Source: Tannerellaceae bacterium (GTDB lineage: Bacteria > Bacteroidota > Bacteroidia > Bacteroidales > Tannerellaceae). Taken from it: a stretch of 14,918 nt of DNA. The notes under the pieces were generated by a model. It was not told the DNA's origin and did not search any database. It was given only the letters and a program-made list of their open reading frames with translations. The stretch is from assembly GCA_031279915.1 (NCBI GenBank), contig JAITHO010000153.1, forward strand, positions 1 to 14,918. Direction: 5' to 3'. The first letter of the stretch is position 1; every line of letters starts with the position of its first letter. Positions 6,493 to 14,881 of this stretch are shown here, in pieces. A program made the position numbers and the translations under genes.

Positions 6493-7513
6493 GGCCGAAC
6501 CTTAGGAGGCTTTCGGCTGTGGCCAGGAGAGCTTCTTCATTAGTTCGCGGATGCCAACCGAGGAGTGTGCGAGCCTTTTCGTTACTTGCATTGCGGTCGA
6601 TGCCAAGCATGGGAGCGATGGCTCTGGCTTCGGCGTTGAACAGGGAGGCTAAGCGAACGACGGCATTGGGCAGAACTTTTAGGGAAACGTTGGCAGATGC
6701 TTCGGGCATCTCGTGTTTGAGTAGGATGGCGATCTGGGGAAGCGTAACGACTCCGCCGCTGAGTGCAAGGAAGCGTTCGCCGGCGGCCGATGGATGTGTC
6801 ATGGCTCGGATGTGCAGGTCGGCAAGGTCGCGCACGTCAACGATGCCCATGCCGAGCTTCGGAACAGCCTTCATACTTCCGCTAATGATATTCTTCAGCA
6901 GCTCGGAGCCGCTCGATAGAGATGGTCCGAGCGCGGGGCCGAAGATTGCCATCGGGTTAATAATGCTGAGCTCCATCTGAAGGCCTTCGGAGCGGATAAA
7001 GTTCCATGCGGCGAGCTCGGCCATCACTTTGGATTTGTTGTATGCAGATAAACCGCGCTGATTGGGGTCTGTCCAGCTCTTTTCGGTGATTAATCCGGCT
7101 TCTTTTTTGTGTCCGTAGCCAACGGCGCCAAAGTTGGAGGTCATAACTACGCGACGCGCGCCTGCTTTTAATGCTGATCTGAGTACGCGGAGGGTTCCGT
7201 CGACTGCGGGGCGTATCATTTCGTCTTCGCGTCGGGGTAATCGGAGGCAGATTGGCGATGCGATGTGCATAACGTAGGCGCATCCGGAGGCGGCCATGTC
7301 CCAATTGGCGTCGTCGGTGAGATCGGCTTCAACGAAGGAGAGTTGTTTGCATTCAATCAGGCCTCCGTTGCGCATCATATCTATTACTTCGGCTTGCCGG
7401 CTTAGCGATCGCAAGGTGGCGCGTACATGATATCCTTTCTGGAGAAGCTGGAGGATTACGTTGCTGGCAACAAATCCGGCGCCGCCGGTTACGAGGACTT
7501 GCGTGTTTGTCAT
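6482..7513 (-). CDS. NAD(P)-dependent extended SDR, dihydroflavonol-4-reductase/aldehyde reductase-like
   Basis: 343 aa, the normal length for the family. The N-terminal Rossmann motif is TGGAGFVASN (9-18), with Arg31 and Arg35 after the second strand suggesting NADP preference. Asp64 of the EADLTD segment fits the adenine-ring contact. The catalytic set is Ser126 (MTSNFGAVG) and Tyr158-x3-Lys162 (AYNKSK), and INPMAIFGP follows as in DFR-like enzymes. Such proteins reduce aldehydes, ketones or sugar derivatives in the cytoplasm; the substrate cannot be read from the sequence. ATG at 7513. It is divergent from the Fic remnant and followed by the tandem repeat array, so it looks monocistronic. 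Nearby epimerases share the fold, but the spacing of motifs favours the DFR/aldehyde-reductase group. Confidence 0.88.
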   Translation of the reverse strand: MTNTQVLVTGGAGFVASNVILQLLQKGYHVRATLRSLSRQAEVIDMMRNGGLIECKQLSFVEADLTDDANWDMAASGCAYVMHIASPICLRLPRREDEMIRPAVDGTLRVLRSALKAGARRVVMTSNFGAVGYGHKKEAGLITEKSWTDPNQRGLSAYNKSKVMAELAAWNFIRSEGLQMELSIINPMAIFGPALGPSLSSGSELLKNIISGSMKAVPKLGMGIVDVRDLADLHIRAMTHPSAAGERFLALSGGVVTLPQIAILLKHEMPEASANVSLKVLPNAVVRLASLFNAEARAIAPMLGIDRNASNEKARTLLGWHPRTNEEALLATAESLLRFGHIQ

Positions 7514-7595
7514 GGTATATATAATGTATGTTTTTATGAAGAGAATTGAAGGCTATTACTGCCTGCTAATGTACGACAAAATCAAGATACATCAT

Positions 7596-7603
7596 TACAT
7601 TTG
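7596..7603 (+). promoter_or_regulatory. candidate -7 element upstream of the Fic remnant
   Basis: TACATTTG matches TAnnTTTG, 33 nt before the ATG at 7637. The 11-base context ATTACATTTGC is identical to that before dxs. No clear -33 element. Confidence 0.35.
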
Positions 7604-7636
7604 CTTCGCTATGGGCTTTCCCAAACATAATTAGAG

Positions 7637-7912
7637 ATGATGAATATTCCGGCATACACGATTAGCGCAAAAGCAATTGACTTTGTTGCTCGCATAGCTG
7701 AAAAGATAGTCGAATTAAAGGACTCCGGAGCTTATGACGGCAATTTTCAGATGCGAAGAACTAACAGGCTGCGTTCTATACACTCGTCGCTGGCCATTGA
7801 AAACAATCCCCTGTCTCTCGCGCATGTAAAAGATATAATTGCAGGTAAAAGATCGCTTGGATTACCTCAGCATATAATGGAAGTAAAGAACGCTAAGCTT
7901 GAATCAGGATAG
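7637..7912 (+). pseudogene. Fic/DOC family protein remnant, N-terminal region only
   Basis: 91 codons matching the start of the large Fic proteins of roughly 330-380 aa (Fic_N region): RTNRLRSIHSSLAIENNPLSL (41-61), then VKDIIAGKRSLGLP (64-77) and MEVKNA (81-86). SLAIEN (51-56) fits the [S/T]xxxE[G/N] inhibitory helix that blocks ATP binding in Fic AMP-transferases. The frame stops at 7910-7912, just where the catalytic Fic core (HPFxxGNGR) should begin, and no such core is found in any frame before the neighbouring gene starts at 7979. The protein therefore keeps the inhibitory segment and lacks the enzyme. A promoter-like TACATTTG precedes it, so it may still be expressed as a small peptide, but decay after deletion is the simpler reading. 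Confidence 0.85.
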
Positions 7913-7978
7913 CTGAAGGCGGAAGTAAGGAATGTTTTGGGAGAATATCTGCGGATTAGGATGGGAAAAGGGCTTGGC

Positions 7979-8452
7979 TCAGCTCCAGACAAGGCCGACG
8001 ATCTCGGCTAAACCCAAGGCGTCGGTATGGTCGAAGTCATCGAGGCTGTCGCTATCCACGTCGAGCACTCCGACGATCCCTCCGGAGCCGATTATGGGTA
8101 CAACTATCTCCGATCGAGACGCCGAATTGCAGGCTATATGTCCGGGGAACTTGTCGACGTCAGGAACGATGATGGTTCGACCTTCATTCCAGGCCGTTCC
8201 GCACACGCCCTTGCCGCGCGATATTCGGGTGCAGGCTACGGGGCCTTGAAAGGGGCCAAGTACAAGCTGATCTTCCTTCACCAAATAGAAGCCGACCCAA
8301 AAGAATCCGAAGGTTTGCTTCAGGGCGGCGGCAACGTTGGCCATATTGGCTGTAAGATCGTTCTCGGAGGCAACGAGGGACTTGATTTGAGGTATGAGTA
8401 CGGCGTATCTCTCCTGCTTGGTTCCGGATGCGATTGATAATTCTTCGGCCAT
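7979..8452 (-). CDS. msrC: free methionine-(R)-sulfoxide reductase, GAF domain (fRMsr)
   Basis: 157 aa from the ATG at 8452. An upstream in-frame TTG at 8482 would overlap the next gene and add ten residues outside the family, so it was rejected. A single GAF domain carries the three cysteines of the family in the motifs GPVACTRI (Cys74), GKGVCGTA (Cys84) and GHIACN (Cys108), spaced exactly as in E. coli YebR/MsrC (84, 94, 118). The substrate-binding acids Glu115, Asp131 and Asp133 are also kept. The enzyme reduces free Met-R-sulfoxide using thioredoxin and defends against oxidation. Oddities: HIACN instead of the usual HIACD, and a C-terminus a few residues shorter than E. coli. It lies 19 nt downstream of the nucleotidyltransferase and converges on the Fic remnant. 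Confidence 0.9.
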   Translation of the reverse strand: MAEELSIASGTKQERYAVLIPQIKSLVASENDLTANMANVAAALKQTFGFFWVGFYLVKEDQLVLGPFQGPVACTRISRGKGVCGTAWNEGRTIIVPDVDKFPGHIACNSASRSEIVVPIIGSGGIVGVLDVDSDSLDDFDHTDALGLAEIVGLVWS

Positions 8453-8471
8453 GGGGTTGAGGATATGTTTT

Positions 8472-8792
8472 TTATTTGTCAACGATTACAATTCCGCTCT
8501 TTTTAATCTCGTCAATGAAAGGATCGCCTTCGCGGAAATAGTCGGTAGGGTAAGTTTGAGATTCGATGCGTATGTACGGCTTGCGGATACCGATGTATGG
8601 GAATAGTTTCTTATCGTCGGGCAAGCCGGTAAACTCGTCGGCAACTAATGCGACGTCAATGTCTGACCATTCATGCTGCGTGTTCCTTGCAAATGATCCA
8701 AACAGGATGACGGTACGCAGATTCACTCCTTGTTCTTCTATCTCGCGAGCGTAATCGCCCACAATCTTTATTGCAGCATCTTGAGTAAGCAT
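8472..8792 (-). CDS. minimal nucleotidyltransferase (MNT) domain protein
   Basis: 106 aa from the ATG at 8792. A TTG at 8852 would add 20 residues but follows immediately on an in-frame stop and gives an atypical N-terminus. The nucleotidyltransferase signature is GSFAR (32-36) followed by SDIDVALV (43-50), giving the two metal-binding Asp44 and Asp46; Glu77 in RIESQTY is the likely third acid. MNT proteins transfer nucleotides to proteins or small molecules and often pair with a HEPN toxin as the antitoxin half of a toxin-antitoxin module. No HEPN partner is seen next to it, so it may be solitary. It probably shares a transcript with the downstream methionine sulfoxide reductase. Confidence 0.82.
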   Translation of the reverse strand: MLTQDAAIKIVGDYAREIEEQGVNLRTVILFGSFARNTQHEWSDIDVALVADEFTGLPDDKKLFPYIGIRKPYIRIESQTYPTDYFREGDPFIDEIKKSGIVIVDK

Positions 8793-9003
8793 GTCCGGAT
8801 AGTCTTTACACTTATATATTATTTCGTGCGAATATACAGTCTTTGAATCCAACTATGAAATATGGCCAATGACGCAGCGTACATCCCGTCCATAGCATGC
8901 TCCGGCCTGTGCAATATTAGTTATATGGATGAACTTGCTTATTTGCTCTTGCCATAGTCCTCCCTCAAGCGAACTTAAGCCATCAGCCATGCCGGGAATT
9001 GAT

Positions 9004-9011
9004 TACATTTG
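9004..9011 (+). promoter_or_regulatory. candidate -7 promoter element of dxs-trkA-trkH
   Basis: TACATTTG matches the Bacteroidota TAnnTTTG element and ends 17 nt before the dxs ATG, implying a very short leader of roughly 10 nt. A convincing TTTG -33 box is not present. Confidence 0.45.
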
Positions 9012-9028
9012 CGAAAATTTTGTAATAC

Positions 9029-10945
9029 ATGTCTGAAACGCAATCAACCAACATTCTTCAAACTATTGATTTACCAAGCGACCTCCGCGCGCTAGCTGTC
9101 GAACAGTTACCTCAGCTTTGCGCCGAAATACGGCAATACATCATCGATGTTCTATCCGAAAACCCAGGACACCTTGGAGCAAGCTTAGGCGCCGTCGAAC
9201 TTACCGTAGCCCTGCATCACGTGTTTAATACTCCATTCGACCGTATAATATGGGACGTTGGACATCAAGCTTATGGCCACAAGATTCTCACCGGACGGCG
9301 GGAAGCTTTCCCAACTCTCCGACGATACAAAGGCATCAGCGGTTTCCCAAATCCAGCCGAGAGCGAGTTCGACGCCTTCATCGCCGGACATGCTTCAAAC
9401 TCGATCTCGGCTGCCCTGGGAATGTCCGTAGCTTCCTCCCTGAAAAACGAGGAGCAGCGGAACGTAATTGCCGTAATCGGTGATGGAGCTATGACCGGCG
9501 GGCTTGCATTCGAGGGACTTAATAATGCCTCCATCAATCCCAACAACCTCCTCATCGTTCTTAATGACAATAATATGGCCATCGACGGCAGCGTCGGAGC
9601 AATGAGCGAATACTTGGTGAATATCACAACCAGCTATCCCTACAATAAACTACGATACGGCCTCTATCGCGGCATGAGGAAGCTACACCTCATTAATGAT
9701 AACCGCAAGGGGCTTATCCTGAGATTTAACAACAGTTTGAAGGCTTTGCTCACCAGCCAGCACAACCTGTTTGAAGGTTTCAGCATACGATATTTCGGCC
9801 CCGCCGACGGACATGATGTTGCAGGCATCGTTCGCATCCTTAACGACATCAAAAACATGAAAGGCCCTAAGCTGCTGCACATAAAAACCAAGAAGGGAAA
9901 GGGATTCAAGCCGGCTGAGGAATCGGCCACGGAATGGCATGCGCCTGGAAAGTTCAACAAGGAAACGGGCGAACGCATAGTTGTTGAATCGCTCAACCAG
10001 CCGCAGCTCTACCAAGACGTGTTTGGACATACGCTCGTGGAGCTGGCCGCCTCCGACAGCCGGATCGTTGGCATCACTCCGGCCATGCCGACGGGCTGCT
10101 CCATGACCTATATGATGAAGGCTTATCCGGGAAGGGCGTTCGACGTTGGAATAGCCGAGGGCCACGCCGTTACCTTCTCCGCCGGACTGGCTAAGGAGGG
10201 AATGCTACCCTTTTGCAACATATACTCCTCGTTTATGCAAAGGGCTTACGATAATCTGATCCACGACGTGGCGCTTCAAAAGTTACATCTGGTGCTTTGC
10301 CTTGACAGGGCAGGAATTGTTGGTGAGGATGGAGCAACGCACCACGGATTATTCGACTTGGCATATCTGCGCCCTATCCCCGGACTGATCATCAGCTCGC
10401 CGCTTAATGAATGGGACTTGCGCAACCTGATGTTCACCGCATCTAAGTCTGCAAACGCCCAGGCTCCCTTCGTGATCAGATATCCCAGAGGTAAGGGCGA
10501 AAAGAAGGACTGGCGCAACAGCCTGCAAGAACTTCCGATCGGCAAAGGACGAAAGATGGCCGACGGCAATCAGATCGCTGTCCTCTCCATCGGATCTATC
10601 GGCAACCAAGTCATTAGAGCTTGCGAAATCCTGGGTGACGGATTCAGCGTAGCTCACTACGATATGATCTTCCTGAAGCCTATCGACGAGGAGATACTCC
10701 ACGAGGTGGGCCTCAAATTCTCAGTCGTCATTACGATCGAGAACGGAGTTCGATCGGGCGGGCTGGGAAGCGCCGTGCTGGAATTTATGGCCGATCACGG
10801 ATACTCGCCCCGCATCGTTCGCATAGGCGTTCCCGACGTCTTTGTGGAGCACGGCTCCATCGACGAACTATCGGCTCTGTATGGCCTCGACGCAATCAGC
10901 ATCGCCGAAACCATCCGCAACGAACTGCTTCGGCCCCAAGCATGA
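9029..10945 (+). CDS. dxs: 1-deoxy-D-xylulose-5-phosphate synthase
   Basis: 638 aa (E. coli 620). It condenses pyruvate and glyceraldehyde 3-phosphate with thiamine diphosphate, the first step of the MEP isoprenoid pathway, also feeding thiamine and pyridoxal synthesis. Motifs: GHLGASLG with His48, [11 protein letters not shown] (75-85), GHAS at 120-123, the ThDP/Mg motif GDGAMTGG (151-158) ending in LNDNNMAI (178-185), EWHAPGKF (302-309), the catalytic glutamate Glu377 in GIAEGHAV (equivalent to E. coli Glu370), and [14 protein letters not shown] (435-448). The C-terminal transketolase domain is complete. It overlaps trkA by 4 bp (ATGA), so the three genes form one operon. I recall dxs-trkA-trkH as a common Bacteroidales order. 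No unusual features. Confidence 0.98.
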   Translation: MSETQSTNILQTIDLPSDLRALAVEQLPQLCAEIRQYIIDVLSENPGHLGASLGAVELTVALHHVFNTPFDRIIWDVGHQAYGHKILTGRREAFPTLRRYKGISGFPNPAESEFDAFIAGHASNSISAALGMSVASSLKNEEQRNVIAVIGDGAMTGGLAFEGLNNASINPNNLLIVLNDNNMAIDGSVGAMSEYLVNITTSYPYNKLRYGLYRGMRKLHLINDNRKGLILRFNNSLKALLTSQHNLFEGFSIRYFGPADGHDVAGIVRILNDIKNMKGPKLLHIKTKKGKGFKPAEESATEWHAPGKFNKETGERIVVESLNQPQLYQDVFGHTLVELAASDSRIVGITPAMPTGCSMTYMMKAYPGRAFDVGIAEGHAVTFSAGLAKEGMLPFCNIYSSFMQRAYDNLIHDVALQKLHLVLCLDRAGIVGEDGATHHGLFDLAYLRPIPGLIISSPLNEWDLRNLMFTASKSANAQAPFVIRYPRGKGEKKDWRNSLQELPIGKGRKMADGNQIAVLSIGSIGNQVIRACEILGDGFSVAHYDMIFLKPIDEEILHEVGLKFSVVITIENGVRSGGLGSAVLEFMADHGYSPRIVRIGVPDVFVEHGSIDELSALYGLDAISIAETIRNELLRPQA

Positions 10946-12279
10946 AAATTATTATTGCCGGAGCCGGCGAAACAGGTACGCACCTGGCCCGAATGCTCGC
11001 CAAAGAACGCCACGACATTGCGCTGATAGACGAAAGCGAAGAACGCCTCCGCAGTCTGGCCAATGAGGAGATTCTTCCCATAACGGGCAATCCCGTATCC
11101 TTCCACGACCTGAAAGAAGCTGGAGCCGGAAGCGCCGATCTGTTCGTTAGCGTCACTCCAGAGGAATCGGTGAATGTCACAGCTTGCATGCTGGCCGCTC
11201 GACTTGGAGTTCGGAAAACATTCGCCCGAATCAACAACTATGAATACATGCTGCCGGGCAACCGAGAGTTTTTCGAAGGCCTCGGCATAAGCGCTATGAT
11301 ATATCCGGAGATGCTCGTAGCGCAAGAGATAACAACTGCCATTGGCCGGCCATGGACGCGACAATACTTCGAGTTATTCGGAGGCGCTCTCGTGATGCTT
11401 GGAGTGAAAATACGTGAAAACTCATGCCTGATAAACCTCCGGCTATCGGAACTACCTCCCGAAACGAAGCAATATCACATCGTTGCGATCAAACGAATGG
11501 ACACAACCTTTATTCCCAACGGCAACAGCATGGTAATGTCAGGCGATACGGTCTTCTTCACCACCACTAAAGACTGCGTTGAAGAAGTTCGACGGCAAGC
11601 AGGCAAGAAGAATCCCGAAGTCAAAAAGATCTTCATTCTCGGAGGAACGCGCATAGCAATACGCACATGCCAACTCCTTCCGCAAAGCATTCGAGTTAAG
11701 CTCATCGAGAAAGACCGAGATAAATGCCACCGCATTGCCGACATGGCTCCGGATAATGTGCTTGTAATTCATGGCGACGGACGAGACCTCGACCTCCTCC
11801 GGCAAGAAGGCATCGAAGATGCGCAAGCCTTCGCCGGACTCACCGATAACGAAAGCACCAACATCATGTCATGTCTGACAGCAAAGCGTTTCGGCGGCGT
11901 GGTTAAAACAATCGCCGAAGTGGAAAACCTCGACTACATCCCTCTGGCGGAGAATATGGACATAGGATCGGTTGTCAACAAGAAACTGCTGGCGGCGGGA
12001 TACATCTACCGCTTCTTGCTCGACAGCAATGTGGCTAACGTCAAAATATTCTCCTTCGCCAATGCTAACGTTGCCGAGCTCACGGCACGCGCCGGCTCGA
12101 AGGTCACGCGCAAGCCGGTAAAAGAACTGCGTTTGCCTTGCGACATGACTCTCGGCGGCTTGATGCGAAACAAAGAGTCTATACTGATCAAAGGCGATAC
12201 GCTGATTCAGGCCGACGATCGCGTTATAGTCTTCTGCCTGGATGCCGCTCTGAGGCGCTTGGATGAATACTTCAGCTGA
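10942..12279 (+). CDS. trkA: Trk potassium uptake system NAD-binding regulatory subunit TrkA
   Basis: 445 aa (E. coli 458). Cytoplasmic regulator of the TrkH K+ channel. It has the typical duplicated layout: RCK_N domain 1 with Rossmann motif GAGETG (7-12) and Asp30 at the end of strand 2, RCK_C 1 around 140-215, RCK_N domain 2 with LGGTRI (233-238), then RCK_C 2 at the C-terminus (about 365-445). The NAD/NADH-binding glycines of the first domain are intact; the second reads GGTRIA and is less canonical, as usual for TrkA. The start codon overlaps the dxs stop, giving translational coupling. trkH follows after 55 nt. Confidence 0.97.
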   Translation: MKIIIAGAGETGTHLARMLAKERHDIALIDESEERLRSLANEEILPITGNPVSFHDLKEAGAGSADLFVSVTPEESVNVTACMLAARLGVRKTFARINNYEYMLPGNREFFEGLGISAMIYPEMLVAQEITTAIGRPWTRQYFELFGGALVMLGVKIRENSCLINLRLSELPPETKQYHIVAIKRMDTTFIPNGNSMVMSGDTVFFTTTKDCVEEVRRQAGKKNPEVKKIFILGGTRIAIRTCQLLPQSIRVKLIEKDRDKCHRIADMAPDNVLVIHGDGRDLDLLRQEGIEDAQAFAGLTDNESTNIMSCLTAKRFGGVVKTIAEVENLDYIPLAENMDIGSVVNKKLLAAGYIYRFLLDSNVANVKIFSFANANVAELTARAGSKVTRKPVKELRLPCDMTLGGLMRNKESILIKGDTLIQADDRVIVFCLDAALRRLDEYFS

Positions 12280-12334
12280 TTGGCTGGCTATACGATCTTA
12301 GTCTAAAATATTTTCCAAACAATTAAAAGCTCAA

Positions 12335-13813
12335 ATGAACCTCCGATTTATCATCAAGATGCTGGGCCTCGTGTTTCTTTTCGAAACTATATTCATGGCG
12401 GCGGCTACGGTTGTTGCATATTGTTATGCGGAGGGAGATTTTGTGCCGTTCTGCATCGCATGCGCTTCTATTGGCTTCGCCGGAATAGTGTTTTATCTGC
12501 TCGGAAGAAAAGATGACGAACATTCGGCTGGGCCGCGCGAGGGAATGATTGTCGTTGCTCTCACTTGGGTTTGCCTCTCGCTCTTCGGCATGTTGCCGTA
12601 CTATCTCGGAGGATATGCCGATGGCGTCACTAACGCTTTTTTCGAAACAATGGCTGGATTCACAACGACGGGTTCGACTATAATGACTGACATCGAAGCT
12701 TTGCCTCACGGGATACTCTTTTGGCGCAGCCTCACGCAATGGCAGGGAGGGCTGGGCGTTGTGGTGTTCACAGCGGCTCTGCTGCCTCTGTTTGGCGGAG
12801 GAGTATCGCAGATGTTTGAGGCCGAAGTTACAGGAACGGGAATCAGTCACGAACGCTTCCGCCCCCGCGTCACGCAGGTTGCCAAGATGCTTTCGGGGAT
12901 ATATATCATGCTGACGGCTGTTCTTTGCCTCTTGCTCGTCATGGGGCCGATGGACTGGTTCGACGCTCTTAATCATGCAATGACTACGGTGTCGACCGGC
13001 GGATTCTCTACTAAAAACGCTAGCCTATCTTTTTGGGATTCGGCATATCTGGAGTACGTTGAGATGATCTTCATGTTCGTGGGATCGGTGAATGTCACAT
13101 TGCTATACTTCCTCCTGAGGGGCAACTTCCGCAAGTTCTTTGCCGACGAGGAGCTTCGATGGTTCGCTTGCATCATTGTGATATTCGTTGGCGCCACGGC
13201 TGCATGGCTTCTGTTGACGGCGGCGATCAGGCTGCCCGATGCGGTCTTGCCGGCGGCTGAGGAATTGCTGCGAAAGTCGGCGTTCCAGGTTATATCGCTA
13301 ATATCTTCTTCGGGCTTCACTATTGACGACTATGTTCCCTGGGGATCTTTCTTCTGGCTCTTGGCCATGATGCTGATGTTTATAGGAGGATGCACCGGCT
13401 CAACCAGCGGAGGCCTCAAGGCCGGACGATTTGCTATCGTCAACAAAAATCTCTCTAACGTGTTTCGCCGCCAAATGCATCCGCAGGCTATCCTGCCCGT
13501 GCGCATGAACGGACATGCCATCAGCTCCGACAACGTATACCGATGCCTGGCTTTCACCTTCGTTTATATTGCTCTCGCTATGACGGGAAGCCTTGCCCTG
13601 ACGCTATGCGGATTTGAATTTGACGAGGCTATCGCCGCATCGCTCTCGGCCATCAGCAATATAGGCCCCGGGCTGGGCGAACATGGTCCTGATTCAACCT
13701 TTGCCAACGCTTCTGCGCCGGCTAAATGGCTCCTATCTTTCCTTATGCTCACCGGACGCTTGGAGATATTCACTGTACTGATGCTCCTTGTGCCGGGATT
13801 TTGGAAGAGATAA
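12335..13813 (+). CDS. trkH: Trk potassium uptake transmembrane subunit TrkH
   Basis: 492 aa, about ten hydrophobic segments, inner membrane. The four selectivity-filter loops can be read: TTTGST near residue 111, STGGFST near 226, SSSGFTI near 325, and NIGPGLG near 446, each with the glycine of the K+ filter. GGCTGSTSGGLK (about 353-364) is the conserved TrkH/KtrB gate-region motif. With TrkA it takes up K+ driven by membrane potential or cation gradient. The ATG at 12335 follows an A-rich leader (AATTAAAAGCTCAA) with no Shine-Dalgarno. It is the last gene of the operon; the REP-like hairpin 32 nt downstream may end the transcript. Confidence 0.97.
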   Translation: MNLRFIIKMLGLVFLFETIFMAAATVVAYCYAEGDFVPFCIACASIGFAGIVFYLLGRKDDEHSAGPREGMIVVALTWVCLSLFGMLPYYLGGYADGVTNAFFETMAGFTTTGSTIMTDIEALPHGILFWRSLTQWQGGLGVVVFTAALLPLFGGGVSQMFEAEVTGTGISHERFRPRVTQVAKMLSGIYIMLTAVLCLLLVMGPMDWFDALNHAMTTVSTGGFSTKNASLSFWDSAYLEYVEMIFMFVGSVNVTLLYFLLRGNFRKFFADEELRWFACIIVIFVGATAAWLLLTAAIRLPDAVLPAAEELLRKSAFQVISLISSSGFTIDDYVPWGSFFWLLAMMLMFIGGCTGSTSGGLKAGRFAIVNKNLSNVFRRQMHPQAILPVRMNGHAISSDNVYRCLAFTFVYIALAMTGSLALTLCGFEFDEAIAASLSAISNIGPGLGEHGPDSTFANASAPAKWLLSFLMLTGRLEIFTVLMLLVPGFWKR

Positions 13814-13845
13814 GGGAGGTCAAAAGGCCTTCCTGTCCTCAAAAT

Positions 13846-13872
13846 AGGTCATTCCCGCGAAGGCGGGAATCT
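13846..13872 (+). repeat. REP-like palindromic repeat, left arm
   Basis: 27-bp element containing ATTCCCGC-GAAG-GCGGGAAT, a strong 8-bp-stem hairpin. Its exact reverse complement recurs at 13947-13973. It has the ATTCCC-N8-GGGAAT form of the dRS3 repeats known from Neisseria. It lies 32 bp after the trkH stop. Confidence 0.85.
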
Positions 13873-13946
13873 TCGATCGATTGCTGTGACGAATCTGTTA
13901 GCCCTTGTATGAATAACACATTTACATTCGTCCCCTTTTTGATCGG

Positions 13947-13973
13947 AGATTCCCGCCTTCGCGGGAATGACCT
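13947..13973 (-). repeat. REP-like palindromic repeat, right arm
   Basis: Perfect reverse complement of 13846-13872. The match extends inward another 6 bp with one mismatch (13941-13946 against 13873-13878) and outward through an A/T-tract with one indel. A 7-bp inverted pair (GACGAAT at 13888, ATTCGTC at 13926) is nested inside, so the whole stretch 13841-13980 can fold on itself. A third, degenerate half-copy (TTCGCGGGAATCAC) lies at about 13994-14007. Confidence 0.85.
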
Positions 13974-14100
13974 GCTTTTCTAATCGCCTCCAATTCGCGG
14001 GAATCACTTTTGCCCTCCATAGCCGAAGGGTTTTCTTTTAATTATTAAAAACAACTAACGACTTGCGCTGCTGAGGGGGAGCGCTGCCGGAGTATGGGCT

Positions 14101-14712
14101 TCAGAAAAGATCATCCCAGTGGATGTCTTTCTCGCTTTGCGAGGGGGAGTCGGGATTGTTGTTGTCGTCGGCTTGACGGGCTAAGGCTTCGCGCAGGTAT
14201 CGCACGGCTTTGTCTAACTCGGCGTTCATTTCATCGCTGCTGTCGGCTGCCGAGATGGGATGATCGGGATACAAGCGCACAAGATCTTCTAATACCTTGG
14301 AGGCTTCGGAGGGCTTGCCCATGCCGTCGTAGGCAATGCTTAGATTCAGGTAGGTCATGTAGTTTTTCGGATCGCATTCCAAGGCTTTTGTAAATGCCTC
14401 AACGGCTTCCGCAAAATTATGGAGATCGTTATGGGCCTTCCCAACGAAATGCCAGCCGCTTGGATGCGACGGATTGATGGCTATTGCCTTTTTGTAGTAT
14501 TCCAAAGCTTTGGAGTATTCGCCTGTTACGTGATACACGCGGCCTATGCTGCTGTATATGTCCGGATAATCGCGCAGAATAACGAGAGCCGTGAAGTAGG
14601 CATCCAGGGCTTGACGGTACTGGCCTTTTTTGAAGAACTGAATGCCGTTCAGAAACTGCTCGTGAGCTTCGTTTTCGTGATAAATTCGAATGTGGGATAT
14701 GTATTTTTCCAT
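14101..14712 (-). CDS. tetratricopeptide repeat (TPR) protein
   Basis: 203 aa from the ATG at 14712. A longer frame beginning at a TTG (14778) was rejected because it would run across the -7 promoter-like TATCTTTG. Four TPR units lie at about residues 18-51, 52-85, 86-119 and 120-153, with typical small/large residue patterns (for example GEYSKALEYYKKAIAINP and HNFAEAVEAFTKALECDP). The C-terminus is acidic and Asn/Asp-rich and ends IHWDDLF. No signal peptide, so probably a cytoplasmic scaffold protein. Partners cannot be deduced. Monocistronic, converging on trkH. Confidence 0.88.
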   Translation of the reverse strand: MEKYISHIRIYHENEAHEQFLNGIQFFKKGQYRQALDAYFTALVILRDYPDIYSSIGRVYHVTGEYSKALEYYKKAIAINPSHPSGWHFVGKAHNDLHNFAEAVEAFTKALECDPKNYMTYLNLSIAYDGMGKPSEASKVLEDLVRLYPDHPISAADSSDEMNAELDKAVRYLREALARQADDNNNPDSPSQSEKDIHWDDLF

Positions 14713-14725
14713 GATTGACTTTTTG

Positions 14726-14733
14726 CAAAGATA
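14726..14733 (-). promoter_or_regulatory. candidate -7 element for the TPR gene
   Basis: The minus strand reads TATCTTTG, a TAnnTTTG match 13 nt upstream of the ATG at 14712; it supports the shorter start and a nearly leaderless transcript. No clear -33 box. Confidence 0.4.
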
Positions 14734-14881
14734 AAAGTTTTCGGCATTTTCTTTTCCTTTCGCTGCCTTCAGCCACAATACGGCGCATTTATGTCCGTCA
14801 CAGATACTTCAAGCTGGTTTATACAACCGAATAATCACTATCGCACAGAAAATTTGACTTCAAAATACCCCAAATGCTAAC

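Noticed and set aside
5957..6505. Open frames on both strands through the 42-bp array (periodic 14-residue peptides such as FSLAEHSGEAKVIR)
   Set aside because: They exist because the period is a multiple of 3. None spans the whole array, starts fall in mid-repeat without leaders, and unit substitutions freely create stops.
8027..8437. 136-codon plus-strand open frame
   Set aside because: Antisense to the fRMsr gene, whose three-cysteine signature is unmistakable.
8793..9028. Possible small gene or RNA in the gap between the nucleotidyltransferase and dxs
   Set aside because: No convincing frame, tRNA-like fold or repeat is visible; only the dxs promoter candidate was kept.
9683..10165. 160-codon minus-strand open frame
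   Set aside because: Antisense to the catalytic part of dxs.
10795..11364. 189-codon minus-strand open frame across the dxs-trkA junction
   Set aside because: Antisense to both conserved genes; no recognisable motif.
12323..12976. 217-codon minus-strand open frame
   Set aside because: Antisense to trkH; composition is a mirror of the trkH codons and shows no domain.
14010..14040. Rho-independent terminator (CCCT...AGGG followed by TTTTCTTTT)
   Set aside because: The stem is only 4 bp with a 10-nt loop; too weak to annotate, although it lies in a convergent intergenic region where a terminator is expected.
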